DNA of 64,000 nucleotides from positions 4,608,488 through 4,672,487 of the forward strand of contig OZ024806.1 of assembly GCA_964017045.1 (NCBI GenBank), in the 5' to 3' direction. A program made the translations under genes and the position numbers. The notes beneath the pieces were generated by a model. It was not told the DNA's origin. It was given only the letters and a program-made list of their open reading frames with translations, and searched no databases. Positions 11,051 through 23,861 of this stretch are shown here, piece by piece (position 1 is the stretch's first letter; the number at the start of each line of letters is the position of its first letter). This stretch comes from Omphiscola glabra. Its lineage: Eukaryota; Mollusca; Gastropoda; Lymnaeidae.

Positions 11051-11102
11051 GCCTAACCTCGACCTTTAACCTAGGAAGATAAGCTGTACAATACCGACTT
11101 TA

Positions 11103-11614
11103 AGGGTCGGTTCACACGATCAAATTTCACGTCAAATTGTTGCATGAACGCACTATTTTTTGCATGGATTCTTTTTTCAAGGAATTTGATCAAATAGTAA
11201 TTTGAAAGTTGTGACAAGGCTTCATACACGAATTGCATCAAATGCTTGAAGGAAAATTTGATCGTATGAACCGACCCTATATCAAATTTCGCGTCAAATT
11301 GTTGCATGAACGCACTATTTTGTGCGTGGTTTCCTTTTTGGAGAATTTGATCAAATGTAATTTGAAAGTTGTGACAAGGCTTCATACACGAATTGCATCA
11401 AATGCTTGAAGGAAAATTTGATCGTGTGAACCAACCCTAAGCGTCAGTTCACACGATCAAATTTCGCGTCAAATTGTTGTATGAACGCACTATTTTGTGC
11501 GTGGTTTCTCTTTGGGGGAATTTGATCAAATAGTAATTAGAAAGTTGGGACAAGGCTTCATACACGAATTGCACCAAATGCATGAAGGAAAATTTAATCG
11601 TGTGAACCGACTCA
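11103..11614. mobile_element. Three head-to-tail MITE copies of about 175 bp
   Basis: Each copy starts near GGTCGGTTCACACGATC and ends near GATCGTGTGAACCGACC, an inverted repeat of about 24 bp. Copies run 11103-11278, 11279-11438 (5' terminus shortened) and 11441-11614. Internal sequence (GTCAAATTGTTGCATGAACG, TTGTGACAAGGCTTCATACA) is shared. The first copy is preceded by TTAA, but no clear target-site duplication frames the set, so I do not assign a superfamily. Confidence 0.75.
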
Positions 11615-11664
11615 TAATGTGCAATCCGAACGACAAAACGTGTGAGATGAATACACAATTAAAA

Positions 11665-11975
11665 ACATGATAGCGTCCAACACAACTAAAGATGAGGATA
11701 CTGTCCAACACAACTAGAAAGATGATACAGTCCAACACAACTAGGAAGATGATACAGTCCAACACAACTAGGAAGATGATACAGTCCAACACAACTAGAA
11801 AGATGATACAGTCCAACACAACTATGAAGATGATACAGTCCAACACAACTAGGAAGATGATACAGTCCAACACAACTAGGAAGATGATACTGTCCGACAT
11901 AACTAGAAAGATGATAGTGTCTGAAACAACTAGAAAGATGATAGTGTCTGACACAACTAGAAACATGATCCCGTC
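11665..11975. repeat. 27-bp minisatellite, about 11 copies
   Basis: Units share ACAACTAGGAAGATGATAC and AGTCCAAC. The last three copies change to GATAGTGTCTGA. In-frame period (9 residues) keeps both strands open. Confidence 0.95.
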
Positions 11976-12042
11976 TATTTTTGCACCTAGAAATTTCAAA
12001 TGCATTGTATAATTTTTAGTGAACTGTTTTTTGTTTTGTGTT

Positions 12043-15000
12043 TTTTATACATTGAAAACTACATTGAAAACTACATTGGAAACTACATTGGAAACTACAT
12101 TGTAAACTACATTGGAAACTACATTGGAAACTACATTGGAAACTACATTGGAAACTACATTGAAAACTACATTGGAAACTAAATTGGAAACTACATTGGA
12201 AACTACATTGGAAACTACATTGAAAACTACATTGGAAACTACATTGGAAACTACATTGGAAACTACATTGGAAACTACATTGGAAACTACATTGGAAACT
12301 ACATTGGAAACTACATTGTAAACTACATTGGAAACTAAATTGGAAACTACATTGGAAACTACATTGGAAACTACATTGGAATCTACATTGGAAACTACAT
12401 TGTAAACTACATTGGAAACTACATTGGAAACTACATTGGAAACTACATTGGAAACAACATTGCAAACTCCATTGGAAACTACATTGGAAACTACATTGGA
12501 AACTACATTGGAAACTACATTGGAAACTACATTGGAAACTACATTGGAAACTACATTGGAAACTACATTGGAAACTACATTGGAAACTACATTGGAAACT
12601 ACATTGGAAACTACATTGGAAACTACATTGGAAACTACATTAGAAACTACATTGGAAACTACATTGGAAACTACATTGGAAACTACATTGGAAACTACAT
12701 TGGAAACTACATTGGAAACTACATTGGAATCTACATTGGAAACTACATTGGAAACTACATTGGAAACTACATTGGAAACTACATTGGAAACTACATTGGA
12801 AACAACATTGCAAACTCCATTGGAAACTACATTGGAAACTACATTGGAAACTACATTGGAAACTACATTGTAAACTAAATTGAAAACTACATTGGAAACT
12901 ACATTGGAAACTACATTGGAAACTACATTGAAAAACTACATTGGAAACTACATTGAAAACTACATTGGAAACTACATTGCAAACTACATTGGAAACTACA
13001 TTGGAAACTACATTGGAAACTACATTGTAAACTACATTGGAAACTACATTGGAAACTACATTGGAAACCACATTGGAAACTACATTGGAAACTACATTGG
13101 AAACTACATTGGAAACTACATTGGAAACTACATTGGAAACTACATTGGAAACTACATTCGAAACTACATTGGAAACTACATTGTAAACTACATTGGAAAC
13201 TACATTGGAAACTACATTGGAAACTACATTGGAAACTACATTGGAATTTACATTGGAAACTACATTGTAAACTACATTGGAAACTACATTGGAAACTACA
13301 TTGGAAACTACATTGGAAACTACATTGGAAACTACATTGGAAACTACATTATAAACTCCATTGGAAACTACATTGGAAACTACATTGGAAACTACATTGT
13401 AAACTACAATGGAAACTACATTGGAAACTACATTGGAAACAACATTGGAAACTACATTGGAAACTACATTGGAAACTACATTGGAAACTACATTGGAAAC
13501 CACATTAAAACTACATTGGAAACTACATTGGAAACTACTTTGGAAACTACATTGGAAAATACATTGAAAATTACATTGGAAACTACATTGAAAACTACAT
13601 TGGAAACTACATTGGAAACTACATTGGAAACTACATTGGAAACTACATTGGAAACTACATTGGAAACTACATTGGAAACTACATTGGAAACTACATTGGA
13701 AACTACATTGGAAACTACATTGTAAACTACATTGGAAACTACATTGAAAACTACATTGAAAACTACATTGGAAACTACATTGGAAACTACATTGTAAACT
13801 ACATTGGAAACTACATTGGAAACTACATTGGAAACTACATTGTAAACTACATTGTAAACTACATTGAAAACTACATTGGAAACTACATTGTAAACTACAT
13901 TGAAAACTACATTGAAAACTACATTGGAAACTACATTGGAAACTACAATTGAAACTACATTGGAAACTACATTGGAAACTACATTGGAAACTACATTGGA
14001 AACTACATTGGAAACTACATTGGAAACTACATTGGAAACTACATTGACAACTACATTGGAAACTACATTGGAAACTACATTGGAAACTACATTGTAAACT
14101 ACATTGGAAACTACATTGGAAACTACATTGGAAACTACATTGGAAACTACATTGGAAACTACATTGGAAACTACATTGTAAACTACATTGGAAACTACAT
14201 TGGAAACTACATTGGAAACTACATTGGAAACTACATTGGAAACTACATTGGAAACTACATTGGAAACTACATTGGAAACTACATTGGAAACTACATTGGA
14301 ATCTACATTGGAAACTACATTGGAAACTACATTGGAAACTACATTGGAAACTACATTGGAAACTACATTGGAAACAACATTGCAAACTCCATTGGAAACT
14401 ACATTGGAAACTACATTGGAAACTACATTGGAAACTACATTGTAAACTAAATTGAAAACTACATTGGAAACTACATTGGAAACTACATTGGAAACTACAT
14501 TGAAAAACTACATTGGAAACTACATTGAAAACTACATTGGAAACTACATTGCAAACTACATTGGAAACTACATTGGAAACTACATTGGAAACTACATTGT
14601 AAACTACATTGGAAACTACATTGGAAACTACATTGGAAACCACATTGGAAACTACATTGGAAACTACATTGGAAACTACATTGGAAACTACATTGGAAAC
14701 TACATTGGAAACTACATTGGAAACTACATTCGAAACTACATTGGAAACTACATTGTAAACTACATTGGAAACTACATTGGAAACTACATTGGAAACTACA
14801 TTGGAAACTACATTGGAATTTACATTGGAAACTACATTGTAAACTACATTGGAAACTACATTGGAAACTACATTGGAAACTACATTGGAAACTACATTGG
14901 AAACTACATTGGAAACTACATTGGAAACTACATTATAAACTCCATTGGAAACTACATTGGAAACTACATTGGAAACTACATTGTAAACTACAATGGAAAC

Positions 15001-18000
15001 TACATTGGAAACTACATTGGAAACAACATTGGAAACTACATTGGAAACTACATTGGAAACTACATTGGAAACTACATTGGAAACCACATTAAAACTACAT
15101 TGGAAACTACATTGGAAACTACTTTTAAACTACATTGGAAAATACATTGAAAATTACATTGGAAACTACATTGAAAACTACGTTGGCAACTACATTGGAA
15201 ACTACATTGGAAACTACATTGGAAACTACATTGGAAACTACATTGGAAACTACATTGGAAACTACATTGGAAACTACATTGGAAACTACATTGGAAACTA
15301 CATTGGAAACTACATTGTAAACTACATTGGAAACTACATTGAAAACTACATTGAAAACTACATTGGAAACTACATTGGAAACTACATTGTAAACTACATT
15401 GGAAACTACATTGGAAACTACATTGGAAACTACATTGTAAACTACATTGTAAACTACATTGAAAACTACATTGGAAACTACATTGTAAACTACATTGAAA
15501 ACTACATTGAAAACTACATTGGAAACTACATTGGAAACTACAATTGAAACTACATTGGAAACTACATTGGAAACTACATTGGAAACTACATTGGAAACTA
15601 CATTGGAAACTACATTGGAAACTACATTGGAAACTACATTGACAACTACATTGGAAACTACATTGGAAACTACATTGGAAACTACATTGTAAACTACATT
15701 GTAAACTACATTGGAAACTACATTGGAAACTACATTGGAAACTACATTGGAAACTACATTGGAAACTACATTGTAAACTACATTGGAAACTACATTGGAA
15801 ACTACATTGGAAACTACATTGGAAACTACATTGGAAACTACATTGGAAACTACATTGTAAACTACATTGGAAACTACATTGGAAACTACATTGGAAACTA
15901 CATTGGAAACTACATTGGAAACTACATTGGAAACTACATTGGAAACTACATTGGAAACTACATTGGAAACTACATTGGAAACTACATTGGAATCTACATT
16001 GGAAACTACATTGTAAACTACATTGGAAACTTCATTGGAAACTACATTGGAAACTACATTGGAAACAACATTGCAAACTCCATTGGAAACTACATTGGAA
16101 ATTACATTGGAAACTACATTGTAAACTACATTGAAAACTACATTGGAAACTACATTGGAAACTACATTGTAAACTACATTGGAAACTACATTGGAAACTA
16201 CATTGAAAACTACATTAGAAACTACATTGGAAACTACATTGGAAACTACATTGGAAACTACATTGGAAACTACATTGGAAACTACATTGGAAACTACATT
16301 GGAAACTACATTGTAAACTACATTGGAAACTACATTGGAAATTACATTGGAAACTACATTGGAAACTACATTGGTAACTACATTGGAAACTACATTGTAA
16401 ACTACATTGTAAACTACATTGGAAACTACATTGGAAACTACATTGGAAACTACATTGTAAACTACATTGGAAACTACATTGGAAACTACATTGTAAACTA
16501 CATTGAAAACTACATTGGAAACTACATTGGAAACTACATTGGAAACTACATTGGAAACTACATTGTAAACTACATTGGAAACTACATTGAAAACTACATT
16601 GAAAACTACATTGGAAACTACATTGGAAACTAGATTGGAAACTACATTGTAATCTACATTGTAAACTACATTGGAAACTACATTGGAAACTACATTGTAA
16701 ACTACATTGTAAACTACATTGAAAACTACATTGGAAACTACATTGAAAACTACATTGGAAACTACATTGAAAACTACATTGGAAACTACATTGGAAACTA
16801 CATTGTAAAAAACATTGTAAACTACATTGGAAACTACATTGGAAACTACATTGGAAACTACATTGGAAACTACAATGTAAACTACATTGTAAACTACATT
16901 GAAAACTACATTGGAAACTACATTGGAAACTACATTGGAAACTACATTGGAAACTTCATTGGAAACTACATTGGAAACTACATTGGAAACTACATTGGAA
17001 ACTACATTGGAATTTACATTGGAAAATACATTGTAAACTACATTCGAAACTACATTGGAAACTACATTGGAAACTACATTGGAAACTACATTGGAAACTA
17101 CATTGGAAACTACATTGGAAACGATATTGGAAACTACATTGGAAACTACATTGGAAACTACATTGGAAACTACATTGGAAACTACATTGGAAACTACATT
17201 GGAAACTACATTGGAAACTACATTGAAAACTACATTGGAAACTCCTTTGGAAACTACATTGGAAACTACATTGGAAACTACATTGGAAACTACATCGTAA
17301 ACTACATTGAAAACTACATTGGAAACTACATTGGAAACTACATGGTAAACTACATTGAAAACTACATTGAAAACTACATTGGAAACTACATTGGAAACTA
17401 CATTGGAAACTACATTGGAAACTACATCGGAAACTACATTGGAAACTACATTGGAAACTACATTGGAAACTACATTGGAAACTACATTGGAAACTACATT
17501 GGAAACTACATTGGAAACTACATTGAAAACTACATTGTAAACTACATTGTAAACTACATTGGAAACTACATTGGAAACTACATTGTAAACTACATTGGAA
17601 ACTACATTGGAAACTACATTGGAAACTACATTGGAAACTACATTGGAAACTACATTGGAAACTACATTGGAAACTACATTGGAATCTCTATTGGAAACTA
17701 CATTGGAAACTACATTGTAAACTACATTGGAAACTACATTGGAAACTACATTGGAAACTACATTGGAAACTACATTGGAAACTACATTGGAAACTACATT
17801 GGAAACGACATTGGAAACTACATTGGAAACTACATTGGAAACTACATTGGAAACTACATTGGAAACTACATTGGAAACTACATTGGAAACTACATTGGAA
17901 ACTACATTGGAAACTACATTGGAAACTACATTGTAAACTACATTGGAAACTACATTGGAAACTACACTGGAAACTACATTGGAAACTACATTGGAAACCA

Positions 18001-18650
18001 CATTGGAAACTCTATTGGAAACTTTATTGGAAACTACATTTTAAACTACATTGGAAACTACATTGGAAACTACATTGAAAACTACATTGGAAACTCCATT
18101 GGAAACTACATTGGAAACTACATTGGAAACTACATTGGAAACTACATTGTAAACTACATTGAAAACTACATTGGAAACTACATTGGAAACTACATTGTAA
18201 ACTACATTGGAAACTACATTGAAAACTACATTGAAAACTACATTGGAAACTACATTGGAAACTACATTGGAAACTACATTGGAAACTACATCGGAAACTA
18301 CATTGGAAACTACATTGGAAACTACATTGGAAACTACATTGGAAACTACATTGGAAACTACATTGGAAACTACATTGGAAACTCCATTGGAAACTACATT
18401 GGAAACTACATTGGAAACTACATTGTAAACTACATTGTAAACTACATTGGAAACTACATTGGAAACTACATTGTAAACTACATTGGAAACTACATTGGAA
18501 ACTACATTGGAAACTACATTGGAAACTACATTGGAAACTACATTGGAAACTACATTGGAAACTACATTGGAAACTCCATTGGAAACTACATTGGAAACTA
18601 CATTGGAAACTACATTGGAAACTACATTGGAAACTACATTGGAAACTTTA
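12043..18650. repeat. Giant 12-bp satellite-like array, about 550 copies
   Basis: About 6.6 kb of the unit ACATTGGAAACT. Most variation falls on one base: TTGGAAAC becomes TTGTAAAC or TTGAAAAC, so each unit carries G, T or A at that place; rarer units include CAAACTCCATTGG and CAATTGAAAC. One-base insertions (near 12930 and 14503) and losses shift the phase. Five of the six reading frames of the unit lack stops (repeating ETTL, GNYI, WKLH, NVVS and QCSF), which creates open frames up to 958 codons. There is no start context, splice site or amino-acid variety suggesting a protein. Confidence 0.97.
12700..15775. repeat. Tandem duplication of about 1.57 kb inside the 12-bp array
   Basis: Marker variants recur at a fixed offset: GAATCTAC at 12727 and 14299, AACAACATTGCAAACTCC at 12801 and 14373 (offset 1572 = 131 units), the 13-bp unit GAAAAACTAC, and the CACATTAAAACTAC loss at about 13500 and 15085 (offset 1584, one extra unit). 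The left limit lies between 12641 and 12727; the right one near 14180/15775. A third, diverged partial copy may start at 15987. Confidence 0.85.
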
Positions 18651-18654
18651 CATG

Positions 18655-18860
18655 TTTTAAAATCCTTTATATTAACTTCGCTTTTGTTTGTAGGTGGCTG
18701 GCTGGAAAATCTTCGGAGAGGAAATTGACCCACTTCCCGTCAACCTATCGTGCTGAAACTTGGCACAAGACTTCGTTGCCGATGACAATACATGATGTCG
18801 AATTTTCAACCCCATTCCCTAAAAAATCATTTTTATGTATTTTTCAAGGAAGCTGAACCA
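18655..18860 (-). repeat. Dispersed repeat, block B (inverted copy)
   Basis: On the minus strand it contains GTGCCAAGTTTCA, GACGGGAAGTGGG and CCAGCCAGCCAC in the same order as 35245-35385 on the plus strand. It begins where the giant array ends. An unclassified interspersed family. Confidence 0.6.
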
Positions 18861-19573
18861 ATATCACTTGTTTGTAGCCTACTACATCTAGGACTTCATT
18901 AGCGTGATCATTAGCTAAAACCTAGAATAATCGTAAGTATATTCTTACTGATCCGACGCACCTTGAAGCTGGAACTAAGAGATTGTTGTTCACGTCCCTC
19001 ACCAAACTACCTGCGACAACAATAAGGACCTCGAGATTCAGGGACTCTTACTACCCACGATTTATCGCTGGAGAGTCTACCCCCCCCCCCCCCCACAGCA
19101 CAGATCAACCGGAACCTCTTGGAACAAGAAGTTGCCGCTTTCTACGTCCGGGAACGCCTACTTTGCTTCGCCTAGAAAAACCCCAAAGACAGGAAAGGAC
19201 ACACTTCTTGAACGGAAGAAACTCCAACACTTATTGATCCGCCGAGATCAACAGTGAAACGATATAAGGCAAAGTCCACATCTCTTGAACATATGACCTT
19301 GAGCAAAAAATAGCATTTTTAATGATGATACTATCAGTCTTTTAGGGACACTTGTATTCCAAAAACATACATTCAGGATTTTGCTGTATTCCATTTTGTA
19401 TTTATATTATCTAACATACGAGTGAACTACGGAATTAAATGTGAACACCCTTCATCAATAAATATTTGCAGTTATTTCCTCCTGTGACATGTACTTCGTT
19501 TCAGTCTATATGTATATAGACAGGTTGTCATGTTTGTGTGGTAATTTGGCTTAATTAAATTAATCCTTTAGAC
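18861..19573. other. Unique spacer with a C-run
   Basis: Single-copy DNA, a 16-base C-run near 19080-19095, and AT-rich DNA after 19260. A short open frame (18983-19237) has no support beyond length. Confidence 0.45.
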
Positions 19574-19743
19574 CAGTGGTTCTCAACTTTATTAATGCCG
19601 CGACCTTTTAATACAGTACCTCATGCTGTGGCGAACCCCAGCCATAGAATTATTTTTGTTTTTACTTAATAACTATAGAGTATATGTGTTTTCAGGTGTT
19701 CATAGGCGACCCTTGGGAAAGGGTTGCGCGACCCCCAAAGGTC
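19574..19743 (-). mobile_element. SPIN-like hAT element, 3' truncated copy
   Basis: Begins CAGTGGTTCTCAACTTTATT, then ATGCCGCGACC, ATAGAATTATTTTTGTTTTT and GGCGACCC, and stops after ACCCCCAAAGG, lacking the other terminus (about 30 bp). It is the same family as 44097-44292. The 8 bp before it (CTTTAGAC) fit the nnnTAnnn target preference of the Buster group of hAT elements. Strand follows the published orientation as I recall it. Confidence 0.85.
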
Positions 19744-20567
19744 TCCTTGGTTTAAATGTAGCCAATAAGTTGATCCTCCAAACTCTCCATTTAGTTACGC
19801 TAGAGTAAATGTTTATATAAAGGTTTATAAAGAAAAATCAATCTTAAATCGATGAACATTATTTTAAAGACGGCTGTAGCAGATAGTGCAATGTGTCCCC
19901 TTCATTACGGCCACAGCAATAAAACATATCACAGAGCCAAAGTCGTTTCCTCCTAGCCCCTGCAGATTTGATGTGTCCTAATATTTAAGTAACGAAATGT
20001 AACCTAATCATCAAACAATGAAATGTGTTGCAACATTTAAAAAAAGGATATGTGTCGTAATATTTAAATATTAGAACCAACATTTAGTCAAGATATAAGA
20101 AAGAGGCCAGCTGTTGGCTTCACTATGTTAGAACTAACATTTCATCAAGAGATAAGAAAGAGGCGAGCCACCAGTTCAATTATCTGTTATATATTCTGAT
20201 TACTTCATACATTAAATATTTTAGAATTCAGCTCATTAAAAATCAAGTATCTTCGAAATGTTTTCATCAACTGAAAAATTTAGATTTCATCACCTCATTA
20301 AGACGCACAACTTTGTACGTACCTTATAAAAAATATATCGTTTCCTGATATAAGTAATTACGCTATTCCTAAAGTCGTTTCTCTTAGCGTTAGTTCCAGA
20401 CAGACATGCGATGGTTAATATGTTATACTAGAAATAATCCATAAAGATAGCGGCATTGCGTGAATTTTCAATCTGGTGAAGTTATTTTGAAAACAAAACA
20501 TACATTCAGGTAATGCACTTCATAAGAATCTCAATTATTGTTGACCGGTATTATATCACATACTTTT
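19744..20567. other. Unique AT-rich spacer
   Basis: A short local duplication (ATAAGAAAGAGGC at about 20095 and 20153, each followed by similar sequence). Nothing else recognised. Confidence 0.45.
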
Positions 20568-20722
20568 TTCACACCCCTAAACTATATAAATATTCTAATG
20601 TCCCACTCCCTTTTTTAACAAAGATTTAATACATGATATTTCAATTAATACTGTTCCCTTAAAACGGAAGAAATATAGCACACCAAACGCGTATGCTTTA
20701 TTTTTAAGAATCTCACTTAGCG
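20568..20722 (+). repeat. Dispersed repeat, block A
   Basis: Shares CACCAAACGCG, AAGAATCTCACTTAGCGC and a CCCACTC-containing head with 34985-35155 in the same orientation. At the other locus block A is followed directly by block B, so A and B are probably parts of one element. Confidence 0.55.
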
Positions 20723-21899
20723 CATTTTTTGGAGAGTTTAGGGTTAGGGTTTCAGGGTTAGAATTCAAGTTGATCCTAAAAATGTTGACAAACTAGTTAT
20801 TTCTGAAGATCAGTTGGACATGTTATTAGCTTCAAATACAACAGCTGGTAACGCTACAAGATCACCAACGGGAAGATCACAACGAATATAATTGAGAAGG
20901 GAATGATGCATATTATATCCGTGATTGCTTTAAACATTATTTTAACATTTAAGTTTAAGGAGCAATTGACATCCAGTACTGGTACAATAAAATAGACTAT
21001 TACGTCCCATGAAAATGTAAAATATATTTTATGAATTGATCCACGTTGATCTTTTTCCATAATAATTTAGAGATAGCATTACCGTGTGCTACAGAATCAA
21101 TGGCTTTATCCATGCTAATTTAATATTTGTTTATAAACACTTTAATTTAGTTTCCTTTTAAAATTTAGATTAAATATAATTTAGAAATTTGGTAACAGCA
21201 TAAATATTCTACATGGAACTATATTTAATAACTGTATTTATTATGTTAAAATTATATTTGATTCATTATTGATATTGTGTAACAAAAATATATCCTAAAT
21301 TCAAGTGATTGACATTTCATTGAACTTTGAACTTATTTTCCAATGTTACTGTTTTGCAGGTCTAACAGTCTAATATGCAAACTTCATAATAAATGCATAC
21401 TTGTTATATCTAATTTTCATTTCTTAATTGCTATTTCTAATTTTAATTATATTTAGCTATTATATGATTAAGTTTGTTCAAAACAATTTGGTTTTATTTA
21501 CCTAATCTTCTTGCAATAAAAAATAAACATTGACCCAGACACGCAGCGCCGCCATTCGCACCCGGGTACCCTTAGGCTCAATGCTATTCAGGTGTCATTT
21601 GTTGTAGTGTATTTTAGTTAAAATGAAGAATTAAGTTTACAAACGTATAGTACATTCAATTATCTTTCATTTCATACCTCATTTGTCTTACAAACCCAAC
21701 AATAATAGTTTTAATAGTTTTTTAATCCCAAACTCTCACTTCTGGTACCCGGGTACCAATAGGTGCAGCCTTTATCCATATCGATCGAACTAACTTAAAA
21801 ATAGAAATAAAATAAAATCATATGCCCACTCCCGCCACTCACTTGTATTGAGCTCTTCTGCTATTTTGTGCTAAAGTTTACTACCAATATCCCTATTGT
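20723..21899. other. AT-rich spacer with two CCCGGGTACC sites
   Basis: Mostly AT-rich. Two similar sites in direct orientation, CACCCGGGTACC near 21559 and GGTACCCGGGTACCAATAGG near 21745, stand out in this composition; the second is a palindrome (GGTACCCGGGTACC). A short TTAGGGTTAGGG motif is at about 20742-20753. No gene seen. Confidence 0.4.
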
Positions 21900-22300
21900 G
21901 GTAATTTTTCTTTGTTATGTCCCATAGTGGCGTGTGGTCATGAAATAGGGATATTAGCTTGTCTATTTCTACTATTTTATCTTATTCAGTTCTATAATTT
22001 GTATTTATCTTAAATTACGTTTATTGGATCCGAATGAATCCTACACACGGATGATGCAAAGAAGACCTGCAATGACGTCATTTGCTTGTTGTTTTTTTTA
22101 AATTTAGCTTCGGATCATTCCGTCGAACATCGCTCTAGTTATATGGTTGCTATGTCCCATAGTGGAGAGCGATCATCCACTTGAGATATTAGTTTATCAA
22201 TTTCTACCATTTTAATTGATAAAATGCTACAATTTGTATATATTTAAATTACTTATGATGGATCCAAAGGAATAATATACAAATGAAAGGCTATTCTAGA
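21900..22300. repeat. Diverged direct duplication of about 235 bp
   Basis: TATGTCCCATAGTGG at 21917 and 22152, followed in both by CTATTTCTAC or CAATTTCTAC, AATTTGTAT and GGATCC at similar spacing. The copies are strongly diverged, so the event is old or they are two copies of one dispersed element. Confidence 0.65.
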
Positions 22301-22628
22301 TTTTAAGGTGACATTTTTGTAAAAACAATCTGTAAAAAATTACATGCCGCCATTTTAATTGTTTTTAAAATTAGCTTCTGACAGCTCTGACGAAAAAAAC
22401 AAATTCGACCGGCGCGCGTTACCGACTTTCACCAATGACGCCGGAGCAAATGTAGCTGTGTTAACTTTGTTATTGCATTTGTTTTTTATACTGATCCAGT
22501 CTTGTTCGTCAGTCTTGAAATCTGGCGAAACCCAGACCTAGTGTTTTATCACCCTGACACATTGTCTTAGAATAGAGTTATCTCTGTCATTGTTGTGGGC
22601 TTTTCATCATTCATCAAGAGATGTGATA

Positions 22629-22889
22629 GGATTAGATATGTGTGAGAATCTTTGTTCTATCCTATGATTAGATAAGTGTGAGATTCTTTTGGTCTATCCT
22701 AGGATTAGATAAGTGTGAGATACTTTGTTCTATCCTATGATTAGATAGGTGTAAGATACTTTGTTCTATCCTAAGATTAGATATGTGTAAGATACTTTGT
22801 TCTTTCCTAGGATTAGATAGGTGTGAGATGCTTTTGTTCTATCCTAGGATTAGATAGCTGTAAGATACTTTGCACTATCCTAGGATTTT
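22629..22889. repeat. 36-bp minisatellite, about 7 copies
   Basis: Units share CTATCCTAGGATTAGATA and GTGTGAGATACTTTGTT with one-base length differences. Confidence 0.92.
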
Positions 22890-23431
22890 TTTCGTTTAAA
22901 ATGTGCCCATAATTCACAGATACTTCATTGTTGCCAAAGTTTGAACGGCTCTCTATATATAGAGGACATTGCTCAAAACGTTTGCTTGTGGTTGTGTATA
23001 CAAGGGGGGGAAACTCGATTTTTATAAATTTTATTTATTAACATCAGATTCATCTACCCTTGTTTAGCAACACAAAATCCAATCTTTTGAATTTGTCTGA
23101 CTCAATTATTCTTTTTCAACTCAAAGTTTTTAAACAATAATTTACATAATGTTTAGATAGAAATGTAATAATAGTAAGATTCTTTTGCGATTATAAAAAA
23201 TAGATCAGCTTTATATCAAATCAAAGCAAAAGAAAAAAGTAATAAATACAATCGTGCATCTTTCATTTTTGTTTTATTTTAAGTAATTCACCCAATAAAA
23301 ATGCCATTGTCTAAAAGTCAAGTGTACGTAATTATTTCATTAAAATATAACAATAATGGGAAATTATAACTTATACATTCAGTGATATAATGTGTATTTG
23401 CTCATTTCTGAAGCTGATATTTTTTACGTAG
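22890..23431. other. AT-rich spacer, nothing recognised
   Basis: Single-copy AT-rich DNA with no supported exon or element. Confidence 0.5.
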
Positions 23432-23785
23432 CCAGAGACTTTGAGATGACGAGGACAGAGATCATTACTGTGAGATTCTTCATTGTCTAAGAGAGACTTT
23501 GAAATGACGCGGACAGAGATCATTACTATGAGATTCTTCATTGTCTAAGAGAGACTTTGAGATGACGAGGACAGAGATCATTACTATGAGATTCTTCATT
23601 GTCTAAGAGAGACTTTGAGATGACGAGGACAGAGATCATTACTGTGAGATTCTTCATTGTCTAAAACAGACTTTGAGATGACGAGGACAGAGATCATTAC
23701 TGTGAGATTCTTCACTGTCTAATACAGACTTTGAGATGACGAGGACAGAGATCATTACTATGAGATTCTTCATTGTCTAAGAGAA
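23432..23785. repeat. 58-bp minisatellite, 6 copies
   Basis: Units share GAGACTTTGAGATGACGAGG, ACAGAGATCATTACTATGAG and ATTCTTCATTGTCTAA. High identity between copies. Confidence 0.95.
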
Positions 23786-23861
23786 AACCCTACTGGGGGA
23801 GGGGGCGAGACAGGATATTAGCGGGGATTACAGTGGAGATTTGGTTTCGCGTAAGGTCGTT

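Noticed and set aside
12640..18001. Very long minus-strand open frames (815 and 958 codons) in the 12-bp array
   Set aside because: Stop-free by virtue of the 12-bp unit; four-residue repeats with no gene signals.
20742..20762. Telomere-like TTAGGG words
   Set aside because: Only two or three imperfect copies; too short to call an interstitial telomere.
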